Below, one piece after another: positions 25,131-33,102 of a stretch of DNA of 64,000 bases. The DNA is taken from NCBI GenBank assembly GCA_013298125.1, contig JAAFJP010000022.1:1-64000 (forward strand), written 5' to 3'. Origin of the DNA: Cytophagales bacterium. Lineage in GTDB: Bacteria; Bacteroidota; Bacteroidia; Cytophagales; Spirosomataceae. Positions within the stretch are counted from its first letter, which is position 1; each line of letters starts with the position of its first letter. The notes beneath the pieces were generated by a model that was given only the letters and a program-made list of their open reading frames with translations, was not told where the DNA came from and did no database searches. The position numbers and the translations under genes are program-made.

Positions 25131-27338
25131 TTGGCAAAATTTCCTTCATACATACAACACGATGAGATGGACTGTGGTCCAACCTGTTTAAAAATTATTT
25201 CTAAACATTACGGAAAAAATATACCATTAGCTCAAATTCGTACACTTTGTGAAACTACTCGAATAGGTAGTTCACTTTTGGGATTAGCTGGTGGTGCTGA
25301 GGATTTAGGATATAGGACATTAGGAGTAAAAATAAGTTACAATCAACTATTAGAAGAAATCCCATTACCTTGTATCGTTCATTGGAATAAAAAACATTAT
25401 GTAGTTGTCTATAAAATTACCAAAGATAAGATTTGGATTTCTGACCCCTCTTTTGGTCTAATCGAATATACCCCAAAAGAATTTATCCATAGCTGGACAG
25501 GGAGTCATCTTGCTCTTGATGTTGAAGAAGGCATTGGTTTAGCCTTAGAGCCTTCTCCTGATTTTTATAATGCTGAATTTGAAGAGTCTCAATCAAGAAA
25601 TATTGGCTACCTATTTCGTTATCTAAGCCCTTTCAAAAGACTAATGCTTCAACTATTTATTGGGCTTTTAGGGGGTAGCCTTTTACAATTAATTGTCCCT
25701 TTCCTTACCCAAAGTATTGTTGATGTGGGTATTCAAAATCAAGACATTAATTTTATCTACCTGATTCTCTTTGCTCAGTTATTCTTGTTTTTAGGTTCAA
25801 CTTCCATTGAGATTATCCGTAGTTGGATATTACTTCATGTCAGTGCGAGGGTAAATTTGGCTATGCTTTCTGATTTTTTTATTAAGTTAATGAAACTCCC
25901 TATTGCTTACTTTGATGCAAAACATACGGGAGATATTATGCAAAAAATCAATGACCACCATCGCATCGAAAGCCTCCTGACAAGCTCTACTCTCAATATC
26001 TTATTCTCTTTCTTTAATGTAATTATTTTTGGTTTTGTCTTAGCTACTTACAGCATCACTATCTTTGGAATATTCATTGTTTTTAGTTTTGCCTACATTA
26101 CCTGGACCTTATTATTTTTCAAAAAACGAGAAGAACTTGACTACAAAAGGTTTTCCCAAATGAGCCAAGACCAGAATAAGGTTATTGAGTTAATCAATGG
26201 AATGCAAGATATTAAACTCAATAACGCAGAACGTCAGAAACGATGGGGTTGGGAATATATACAAGCACGTAAATTTAGGCTCACGCTCCAAAGCACAACG
26301 CTTTCCCAATTTCAAAGTACGGGGGCTATTCTGTTGGGACAATTACAGAATATTCTTATCTCAATCATCACCGCAAAGATGGTAATTGATGGCAAATTGA
26401 CGATTGGTATGATGCTTTCAACATCTTATATTGTTGGACAATTAAATGCTCCAATTCAACAATTTATTGGGTTTTTACAAACTTTTCAAGATGCAAAAAT
26501 TAGTTTAGCCAGAATCAACGAAGTCCACGATATGAAATCCGAAGAAACGCCCGAAAACCAGATGATTTCTGCTGAGGATATTGATTATTCCGCTGACATT
26601 ATTTTTGATAAAGTGAGTTATCGTTACCCTGGTGCTTTAAATGATGCCATTGAAGAATTATCGTTTACAGTTCCTGCTAATAAAACAACGGCAATTGTGG
26701 GAAGTAGTGGAAGTGGTAAAACGACGATGATGAAAATGTTACTCAAATTTTATCCTGTTAATGAAGGTACACTAAAAATGGGGAATACAAGTCTCAATGA
26801 TATTCCGCAACATATTTGGCGAGACTCATGTGGGGTAGTGATGCAAGAAGGCTTTATTTTTAATGATACGATTGCCAACAACATAGCCGTTGGCGAAACA
26901 ATTGTCGATAAGAAAAACCTTCTATATGCCGTCAATATCGCTAACATCCAAGATTTTATTGAGCAATTACCAGCAAGATATAATACCAAAATTGGAGCAG
27001 AAGGTGTTGGATTAAGCACGGGTCAAAAACAACGAATTCTGATTGCGAGAGCTGTTTATAAGAATCCTAAGTTAATATTTTTTGATGAAGCAACATCTGC
27101 CTTAGATGCTAATAATGAAAAAGTAATCATTGAAAACCTAAACGAGTTCCTAAAAAATAGAACATCCGTTATCATTGCCCACCGTTTAAGCACGGTGAAA
27201 AATGCAGATAACATTATCGTTTTGGAAGCAGGGAAGGTTGTTGAAATCGGTAATCACGAAACCTTGGTACAACAACAAGGATTTTATTATAATTTAGTAA
27301 AAAATCAATTGGAATTAGATGCAAAAACAGCTTCTTAA
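25131..27338 (+). CDS. lanT: C39-peptidase-containing ABC exporter (LanT/PCAT)
   Basis: The product is 735 residues. The start is TTG 25131: the next ATG (residue 13) would remove the conserved Q9 just ahead of the catalytic C15 in YIQHDEMDCGPTC. The peptidase triad is C15, H89 and D105. A six-span membrane domain follows (about 165-440), then the ATPase: Walker A GSSGSGKTT, signature LSTGQKQRILIARA, Walker B LIFFDEATSALD and the switch His in IIAHRLST. It cuts the leader after the double Gly and exports the product. The pairing with a LanB/LanC (class I) system, instead of a separate LanP protease, is the Bacteroidota arrangement. Confidence 0.95.
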   Translation: MAKFPSYIQHDEMDCGPTCLKIISKHYGKNIPLAQIRTLCETTRIGSSLLGLAGGAEDLGYRTLGVKISYNQLLEEIPLPCIVHWNKKHYVVVYKITKDKIWISDPSFGLIEYTPKEFIHSWTGSHLALDVEEGIGLALEPSPDFYNAEFEESQSRNIGYLFRYLSPFKRLMLQLFIGLLGGSLLQLIVPFLTQSIVDVGIQNQDINFIYLILFAQLFLFLGSTSIEIIRSWILLHVSARVNLAMLSDFFIKLMKLPIAYFDAKHTGDIMQKINDHHRIESLLTSSTLNILFSFFNVIIFGFVLATYSITIFGIFIVFSFAYITWTLLFFKKREELDYKRFSQMSQDQNKVIELINGMQDIKLNNAERQKRWGWEYIQARKFRLTLQSTTLSQFQSTGAILLGQLQNILISIITAKMVIDGKLTIGMMLSTSYIVGQLNAPIQQFIGFLQTFQDAKISLARINEVHDMKSEETPENQMISAEDIDYSADIIFDKVSYRYPGALNDAIEELSFTVPANKTTAIVGSSGSGKTTMMKMLLKFYPVNEGTLKMGNTSLNDIPQHIWRDSCGVVMQEGFIFNDTIANNIAVGETIVDKKNLLYAVNIANIQDFIEQLPARYNTKIGAEGVGLSTGQKQRILIARAVYKNPKLIFFDEATSALDANNEKVIIENLNEFLKNRTSVIIAHRLSTVKNADNIIVLEAGKVVEIGNHETLVQQQGFYYNLVKNQLELDAKTAS

Positions 27339-27341
27339 TAA

Positions 27342-28640
27342 ATGATAAAGGAAAACGATATAGAAATACGTTCAGAGGAGATAATTGATTTTATGTCTTA
27401 CACGCCAACATGGCTTATCAAGTGGGGTATTACAGTGATTTTTCTTATCATTGCCATCATTTTATTATTATCAACGGTTATTAGATACCCCGAAACTTTA
27501 TCAGGACAAATCACGATTACTACTCTGAATCCAACTGTAACCATTATCAATAAAATATCAGGACGTTTAGAAAAAATCTTGGTAAAAGATGATTCGACTG
27601 TTCGTGTAGGTGATGTTATCGCTGCCGTTGAAAGTCCTGCAAATGGGGCGGATGTTGTTGCTTTAAAAAAAGCCCTAAACTCAATTGAGTTAAATCCAAA
27701 CGGTATTCAAATAGGTTTATCCAGATTTCAAGATTCTTTAAATTTAGGAGATTTTCAAGGAGAATACTCTCAATTAATCGGTGATTTAAAGCAATACCAA
27801 GAATTGACTCAAAACCGTTTTTTCACTGAAAAGATAAGAAGTATCGAAAACCAACTTAAAAATCAAGCGGATTTATCATCTATAAATTATGAGGTCTTAA
27901 AAATGTCAGAAAAAGATTTGGAAAATGCTGTCAGAAAAAATAATATTTTCAAAAAACTCTTTGAAGAAAAAGTAATTCCTCCTTTAGAATTTCAAGAAAA
28001 ACAAGATGAACTGAGTCGGAAACAGCAAGAATTTGTTACTTTAAAAAGAAATATTGTTCAAACAAATATTACTATTACAGACCTAAAACGTCAAAAATTA
28101 GAATTGAGCAATGAGTATAGAACACGAAAGCTAGCATTAGAGCAGAGTGTTTTTCAAAAAAAAATTAATCTAAGTAACGCCATTGTTAATTGGCAAAAAA
28201 ATTATATTGTCAAAGCCTATATAGACGGTAGACTGAAATATGTTCAGAATCTTACAGAAAATCAGTTTGTTAAACAGGGAGAACCATTATTTTTGGTTGT
28301 TCCTCAACAAAGTACCTACATTGGACTCACGACAGTGCCTTCACTTAATGCAGGAAAATTGAAGATAGGGCAAAAAGTGTTGGTTTCGCTTGACAGTTAC
28401 TCAGCCAATGATTTTGGTAAAATTACTGGTGTTGTTTCTAAAATTTTTTCAGCAACTAATCAAAATACTTATACTGTACAAATAGCCTTCAAAAATGGTT
28501 TAGTAAGTTCATTAAAAAAACAAATTCCATTCAAACCTCAAATGACAGGAACTGTCAATATCATTACCGATAACACAAGCCTAACTGAGCGATTATTGAA
28601 AAAATTGAATCTTTTATATAATGATACTTTAGAAAATTAA
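27342..28640 (+). CDS. HlyD-family membrane fusion protein of the lanthipeptide exporter
   Basis: The product is 432 residues. It has one N-terminal span (about 28-47), a lipoyl-like half (ISGRLEKILVKDDSTVRVGDVIAAVESP), a long coiled coil (about 150-275), the second lipoyl half (YIDGRLKYVQNLTENQFVKQGEPLFLVVP) and a beta-barrel domain. It links the inner-membrane exporter to an outer-membrane channel, which is not encoded here, so a TolC-type protein from elsewhere is needed. It starts 4 bp after the exporter stop. It is the last gene of the operon, and no immunity gene of the LanFEG or LanI type is seen. Confidence 0.92.
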   Translation: MIKENDIEIRSEEIIDFMSYTPTWLIKWGITVIFLIIAIILLLSTVIRYPETLSGQITITTLNPTVTIINKISGRLEKILVKDDSTVRVGDVIAAVESPANGADVVALKKALNSIELNPNGIQIGLSRFQDSLNLGDFQGEYSQLIGDLKQYQELTQNRFFTEKIRSIENQLKNQADLSSINYEVLKMSEKDLENAVRKNNIFKKLFEEKVIPPLEFQEKQDELSRKQQEFVTLKRNIVQTNITITDLKRQKLELSNEYRTRKLALEQSVFQKKINLSNAIVNWQKNYIVKAYIDGRLKYVQNLTENQFVKQGEPLFLVVPQQSTYIGLTTVPSLNAGKLKIGQKVLVSLDSYSANDFGKITGVVSKIFSATNQNTYTVQIAFKNGLVSSLKKQIPFKPQMTGTVNIITDNTSLTERLLKKLNLLYNDTLEN

Positions 28641-28655
28641 ATCTATGCAAAGATC

Positions 28656-28706
28656 TGATATTCATTTACTTAACTGTTTAGTGTCAAGTAATTTTAGTAG
28701 CATATG
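28656..28706 (-). repeat. Solo inverted copy of the left end of the IS3-type element
   Basis: The reverse complement matches 30829-30879 at 48 of 51 bases. It covers the terminal repeat and the first codons of orfA. It lies 15 bp after the HlyD gene, inverted relative to the complete element, and marks the left border of a 2.2-kb segment carrying the DUF1016 and DUF6577 genes. Confidence 0.88.
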
Positions 28707-29797
28707 CACCCTCCCCTTCCATATTCTCTAACGAATTTTCAAATTCGCTCGTCCATTCATTGAGTTTTTGTTTTAATAATTTCTTATCTGGTAAGTATAA
28801 ACTGTACTCGGTTGCATAAATGTTGGCATCTTTGGGTAAAGTGAGTTCTACAAGGGCATCTTTTTTCTTTTTACATAACAATATTCCAATAGTAGGTTTT
28901 TCATGGTCTAACTTTACATGACGGTCATAGTAATTGACATACATTTGCATGTCCGATGTCTTGATGGACTAGCTTATCGGTTTTCAGGTCAATCAATACA
29001 TAACATTGTAGCAAACGGTTATAAAAAACTAAATCTACAAAAAAATGTACTTCGTCAAATGTAAATCGTTTTTGTCGAGCTTCAAACAAAAAGCCTTTTC
29101 CAAATTCGAGTAAAAAGTGTTGCAACTTGGAAATAATGGCTTTTTCAAGCGTAGATTCTGAATACCCATTACTTTCTTCCAAACTCAAAAACTCCAATAC
29201 CAAAGGATTTTTGAGTATATCCGTTGATTTTTCAATGATTTGCCCTTGCTCTGCCAACTTCAAAACTTGTTCCTTATCACGGCTCAGTGCCAATCGTTCA
29301 TAAAGACTTGAATGATATTGGCGTTTAAGCTGTGGCTCAGACCAATTATTTTTATGAGACTCAATCTCATAAAAATTTCTTTCGCTAATATTTTCAATTC
29401 TCATCAAGACTAAATAGTGCGACCAGCCTAAATTAAACGAATTAAAAAAAGTGAAATCCACTTTTCCCAATTCGCCAGAAGCCTTCTGGCGAATTGAAAT
29501 ATCTCTATCAGCAAATTTTATGAAAAACTGCCTCATATTACGAAGGTTCTGTTCAGAGAAACCCTTACCTAATTGGTCGGTAAGGCGTTTTGAAAGCTCC
29601 TTCAAAACGTATTTACCATATTTTGCACGATCTTTACCTTCCTGTTCCTCTTCAACAATCATCTTTCCAATCTCAAAATAAGTATGAACCATCGCCAAAT
29701 TGACGGCAGTAATCACTTGCATACGAGCCAGTTCCACCAACTGGAATACCTTATTAAATAGACTATCGGACTTTTCTATTTCGTTATTTATTATCAT
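28684..29797 (-). pseudogene. DUF1016 (YhcG-type) PD-(D/E)XK nuclease, frameshifted
   Basis: Two overlapping frames (29797-28925 and 28950-28684) together make one protein of about 365 residues. The first has the DUF1016 N-terminal domain (HTYFEIGKMIVEEEQ, GFSEQNLRNMRQFF) and the start of the nuclease domain (FVDLVFYNRLLQCYVLIDLK), then runs out of frame after HQDIG. The second continues with QMYVNYYDRHVK and NPTIGILLCKKKK-like sequence (KPTIGILLCKKKKDALVE). Compared with the family reading IGQMQMYVNYY, a net loss of two bases near 28941 explains the shift. The last residues (YATKIT) and the stop come from the IS end at 28656-28706. The gene is therefore most likely inactive, unless frameshifting rescues it. 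Confidence 0.85.
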
Positions 29798-29856
29798 AGA
29801 TTTTCAATTACTGTGTAACAATCCTTCAAAAATAGATGAAGTAATTGTTTTCTGAT

Positions 29857-30609
29857 TTATCTTATTTGCTCGGTACTATATTCCGTTGTGGTTGCTTCTA
29901 CTATTCTTTCCTGAACTAAATTTTTCACTCCTCTTCTACGGGCGTACCTCAACAATTTAGTCTTATTGATGGTATATTTATTAATCGCTTCTCGAAAAAC
30001 ATAGGTCAATTCTGCCCCTTGTACAGCTTCGTGTAATTTAGTTTCTCTCACTAAATCAACTAATAGTTTTTCTAGTGATATTGTCGGAACATCATCTACT
30101 TGTGTCAAAGGGGCTTCCGAAATTAAAGGAATTACGATGATAGCGTTATTTTGATAGGTTACGTAATTATCGAAAACTTCGGCACTTGGCTGTTTATAAA
30201 CCTTTGGATAATTATCCCTCAATAAATCGAACACTGCATCCAAACCCATTCTTTCAACTTCCACAAATATAAAAAATATACCAGGTTGATGTAACGTAAA
30301 TTCATTAATAATTGAATCTCGCCACACACAGGTTTCCAAAAGTGGCTTTTCTTTCTTTACTAATTGATAAATCTCCTTCTCAAAATCATCCAAATGCGGT
30401 ATATAGCGGTTTTCCCTTTCCCACAAAGTGTATTTGCCGTATCCTTTACGTTGAATAATTTTACTTTTTATCAATTTGTTTAATAAGTAGGTCGAGCTTT
30501 CGATGGTTGATTTTTTACGGATAAATTTAATGATGCTTTCCCTATCCACTTCTCTCTGTTTTTGAAAGAGTGGTCGTATATCTTCAATTTGTATATGGTT
30601 TGCTTTCAT
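29857..30609 (-). CDS. DUF6577 family, AbiEi-like antitoxin/regulator
   Basis: The product is 250 residues. The N-terminal winged-helix part (about 10-70: FIRKKSTIESSTYLLNKLIKSKIIQRKGYGKYTL) resembles the AbiEi antitoxin DNA-binding domain. The rest has the family segments FFIFVEVERMGLDAVFDLL, VIPLISEAP and ISLEKLLVDLV. AbiEi-like proteins are normally followed by an AbiEii nucleotidyltransferase toxin; here the next gene is the broken DUF1016 nuclease and no toxin is present. A perfect 17-bp inverted repeat overlaps its promoter, consistent with autorepression (known for AbiEi; inferred here). It probably came in with the IS-flanked segment. Confidence 0.7.
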   Translation of the reverse strand: MKANHIQIEDIRPLFQKQREVDRESIIKFIRKKSTIESSTYLLNKLIKSKIIQRKGYGKYTLWERENRYIPHLDDFEKEIYQLVKKEKPLLETCVWRDSIINEFTLHQPGIFFIFVEVERMGLDAVFDLLRDNYPKVYKQPSAEVFDNYVTYQNNAIIVIPLISEAPLTQVDDVPTISLEKLLVDLVRETKLHEAVQGAELTYVFREAINKYTINKTKLLRYARRRGVKNLVQERIVEATTTEYSTEQIR

Positions 30610-30634
30610 TTAACTTTTAGAAAAATCTATTTTG

Positions 30635-30664
30635 CAAAGGTAATAACTATTTACATTATGGCAA
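30635..30664 (-). promoter_or_regulatory. Bacteroidota promoter of the DUF6577 gene (TTG-N19-TACCTTTG)
   Basis: On the minus strand the -7 box TACCTTTG (30642-30635) is preceded by TTG (30664-30662) with a 19-bp spacer, matching the consensus fully. It lies 26 bp ahead of the ATG at 30609. Confidence 0.75.
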
Positions 30665-30692
30665 TAATAAAATATATTGCCATAATGTAAAT
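30649..30692. promoter_or_regulatory. Perfect 17-bp inverted repeat, operator overlapping the -33 region
   Basis: ATTTACATTATGGCAAT (30649-30665) and its exact complement (30676-30692) are separated by 10 bp. One arm covers the -33 TTG and most of the promoter spacer, so a bound protein would block transcription. There is no T tract, and it is upstream of the promoter start, so it is not a terminator. Confidence 0.75.
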
Positions 30693-30869
30693 ATTAATAA
30701 ATACGATATCTGAAATTTTCAAAACAAGAAGAATACAATATTATAAAGGAAATTATGAGCAATTTTTGATAAAAGGTGTGAGTATTTATTTCAGAAAGGA
30801 TTAACATAACTTAAATTATACAACTTTTCATATGCTACTAAAATTACTTGACATTAAACAGTTAAGTAT

Positions 30870-31256
30870 ATGAAAATCACTGAATTAAAAAGAAATAAAA
30901 AAAATCGTAACTTAGTACTTTATCTCCGAAAAGTAGTCGAAAGTTACCGTGCTGGATTCGTAACTTCTAAGGAATTAAAGACGGATTTGCACATGGATTT
31001 CAAACGTGTTCGAAAGCTAAATCGGTGGTATTTTAAACATAGAATTATTCCATATTTAAAACCTAAAAGACGAAAGCAAATGAAACCAGAAATCAACAAA
31101 ACCAAGGACTTAGAAGCCAAAATAAAATGGCTTGAAAAAGAAAATGAAATGCTCAGGATGAAATCCATCGCTTGGGAAACTTTGGTGGACATCGCCGAAG
31201 AAACTTTGAATATTTCTATCAAAAAAAAGTTCGTACCCAAGCCGTCGAAACCTTAA
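30870..31256 (+). CDS. IS3-type transposase OrfA
   Basis: The product is 128 residues. It has an N-terminal helix-turn-helix region (VVESYRAGFVTSKELKTDLHMDFKRVRKLNRWYF) and a C-terminal leucine-zipper-like coiled coil (LEAKIKWLEKENEMLRMK), as in OrfA proteins. Near its end is the slippery heptamer A-AAA-AAG (31223-31229) within a run of eight A. A -1 shift there enters the orfB frame, the usual way IS3 elements make the OrfAB transposase. Confidence 0.88.
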   Translation: MKITELKRNKKNRNLVLYLRKVVESYRAGFVTSKELKTDLHMDFKRVRKLNRWYFKHRIIPYLKPKRRKQMKPEINKTKDLEAKIKWLEKENEMLRMKSIAWETLVDIAEETLNISIKKKFVPKPSKP

Positions 31257-32173
31257 GCTGTCGCTACCCTTTATTGGGTATGAGTTTACTGTGTTCGTGG
31301 TTTGGGTTTTCCCGTCAGGCTTGGTATGCGGCTATCAAGCAAATGGAGAAGAATTCGTTTGAATTTGACTTGGTTATCGGCGAAATCAAACGAATTCGTA
31401 AGCGTATTCCCGGGATAGGCTAAGGGAAGATGTATGAATTATTAAAACCTTTCTTTTTTTCCCACCAGTTAAAAATTGGTCGAGATAAATTGCATCAATT
31501 GATTAAAAAAGAGGGTTTATTGGTCAAACAGAAGGGTTTTAAGCCTGTAACGACTCAGTCTGATCACTCTTATAAAAAGTATCCTAATCGGATAAAAGAT
31601 TTTATTCCGACGGGTACTGAGCAGCTCTGGGTGAGCGATATGACTTACATTCAAGTGGGTAAGGGCTTTGTGTATTTATCTTTGATTATGGATGCTTTTT
31701 CTCGCAAGATTGTGGGTTGGGCTTTGCAACCAACTCTGGAAGCCAAAGGTCCTGTGGGTGCTTTGAAAATGGCTTTACAATCTCGCAAAAAGAAGACGGA
31801 ATTAATCCATCATTCAGACCGTGGTGTTCAATATTGTTCATGGGCTTACGTGGATTTAATTCAAGCGGCGGGTATCAAATTGAGTATGTGTTCTTCGGCA
31901 GAACCCAATGAAAATTCGATGGCTGAAAGACTCAACCGAACCCTAAAAGAAGACTTCAATTTAGAGAATGGATTTGTGTCTGAAGAGGTGGCTTTGAAGG
32001 CAATACCAGAGGTGATTGAGACCTACAATAATTATCGCCCTCATGCCTCGCTTGACTACAAAACACCTACGCAATGTCACAATTCTGGGCGTGTTGAAAA
32101 ATTAAGATGGTATCCTTATAAAAAAATAAGGTTTTCTAATGTGGTGAAAAAACAACCTGAAAAGGCTTTTTAG
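31172..32173 (+). pseudogene. IS3-type transposase OrfB (DDE integrase), in-frame stop
   Basis: The frame overlaps orfA and reads ETLSCRYPLLGMSLLCSWFGFSRQAWYAA, then an in-frame TAA at 31421-31423, and continues in the same frame with GKMYELLKPFF to 32173. The catalytic residues are present after the stop: D in WVSDMTYIQ, D in HHSDRGVQY and E in NENSMAERLNRTLKED. Relatives read through this site without a stop (typically G-x-R-K/L-Y), so this is a nonsense mutation. The downstream ORF from 31430 lacks the N-terminal part, so this copy is probably immobile unless helped in trans. Confidence 0.85.
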
Positions 32174-32184
32174 GAACTGTCAAG

Positions 32185-32646
32185 CTATTTCAGACGCATA
32201 CGAGCTTTAATTAAATCAGCCCCTTTGACAGATTGAATAGCATTAGTTATGCTTCGACGTTCCTTAGAAATACCCAAAGCTGTTGTTACAACCTCTTGTA
32301 ATTCTTGCACATTCTCATTCAAAACCACATTAATCGTTGATTTTGAACCTACTTGGATTTCTTGTGGAGCAAATCCGATGAAAGAGAATTGTAAAATGTT
32401 GTTTTCAGAAACGGAGATTTTGAAAGTTCCGTTTGCATCGGCGGTTGTTCCTCTTTCTGTACCCTTAATTCTAACCGTTGCCCCCGCTATTGGAGCTTTG
32501 TCTGTTGCATCGGTAATTTTTCCCGTTACGGTACGCTCTTGGGCATTGCCGACAAACGAGAAAAAAATGAACATGACTGGCAGGAAAATTCTGGAAATTA
32601 ACCTCAGAAGTATTCCTCCGAAAGTGAATTGTAAAATGTTTCTCAT
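32185..32646 (-). pseudogene. SusC-family TonB-dependent receptor, 5' fragment cut by the IS
   Basis: Only the first 150 or so residues remain. They comprise a signal peptide ending VGNAQ, the carboxypeptidase-like domain (GKITDATDKAPIAGATVRIKGTERGTTADANGTFKI) and the start of the plug with the SusC signature LQEVVTTALGISKERRS...VKGADLIKA. After KA the frame enters the IS right end and stops within seven codons. Intact SusC proteins have around a thousand residues. The remainder is not on the far side of the IS, so it was lost in a deletion or moved. A -7-like TAATTTTG (32680-32673, minus strand) lies 27 bp upstream. Confidence 0.88.
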
Positions 32647-32754
32647 GGGTTTTTTGGTTTTTAAATTTTACACAAAATTACCCACGGGCTTTAACCTTAC
32701 TTTTAACGGAACATTATTAGACTGTGAAGATTTTATAAACGTATAGTGCTGATT

Positions 32755-32901
32755 ATGAAGAGATTATTAAGTTTAGATTATCATAATATTTTATTGAATT
32801 TAGATTTTGGAAAATTATTAGATTTGAAAACTCTAAAAAAGGTATTAGAATTTACTAAGATAAAAATCAAAAATTGCCTTAAATTTTTTGAAAAATATTA
32901 A
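32755..32901 (+). CDS. Possible 48-residue peptide, weak
   Basis: This is a short AT-rich ORF (MKRLLSLDYHN...) without recognisable features, in the 456-bp stretch 32647-33102 that holds no solid gene. It is Leu/Lys-rich with repeated LDF/LDL units. It may be chance in AT-rich DNA or the debris of a lost gene. Confidence 0.2.
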   Translation: MKRLLSLDYHNILLNLDFGKLLDLKTLKKVLEFTKIKIKNCLKFFEKY

Positions 32902-32907
32902 TTCATT

Positions 32908-33066
32908 ATGAAACCTCACATAGCCCTGCTACTCATTTTAATAATTCTAATCTTGACAATTATTATTGTCATAAAAAAACCTTCAATAGGAATTCAAGCC
33001 AGTTGTATATGCTTTTTATTGAATTTAGCAATCAACATCTTCACTAAAAAAGTTGATTCAAATTGA
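32908..33066 (+). CDS. Possible 52-residue membrane peptide
   Basis: ATG 32908 opens a 52-residue ORF with an N-terminal hydrophobic segment (IALLLILIILILTIIIVI) and a second weaker one (CICFLLNLAINIF), so it would be a small membrane protein. It ends 36 bp before the TonB receptor gene at 33103 on the same strand. Length and composition alone do not prove expression. Confidence 0.35.
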   Translation: MKPHIALLLILIILILTIIIVIKKPSIGIQASCICFLLNLAINIFTKKVDSN

Positions 33067-33102
33067 CACTTTATCTTTTTAAATTTTGATTATCATATAG
33101 TT

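Larger units (their letters stand above)
30829..32201 (+). mobile_element. IS3-family insertion sequence (IS150-like), nonsense-mutated
   Basis: It is bounded by imperfect inverted repeats: 30831-30853 and 32177-32199 agree at 18 of 23 positions (both end in CTTGACA towards the inside and TATGC outside). It carries overlapping orfA and orfB. No target-site duplication is seen, and the right end falls inside a SusC gene whose other part is not present. Therefore the flanks were rearranged after insertion. A 51-bp copy of the left end lies inverted at 28656-28706. Confidence 0.88.

Noticed and set aside
28684-28950. Separate small gene of 88 residues
   Set aside because: It continues the DUF1016 nuclease domain in another frame; best read as the 3' part of one frameshifted gene.
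31430-32173. Independent 247-residue transposase gene
   Set aside because: It is in the same frame as the ORF before it and separated only by a TAA; it is the second half of a nonsense-mutated orfB.
30829-32201. Target-site duplication flanking the IS
   Set aside because: The bases next to the two ends (…ACTTT on the left, AGCTT… on the right) do not match as a 3-5 bp direct repeat.
32249-32746. 165-residue plus-strand ORF
   Set aside because: Antisense to the SusC fragment, whose signal peptide and carboxypeptidase-like domain are unmistakable.
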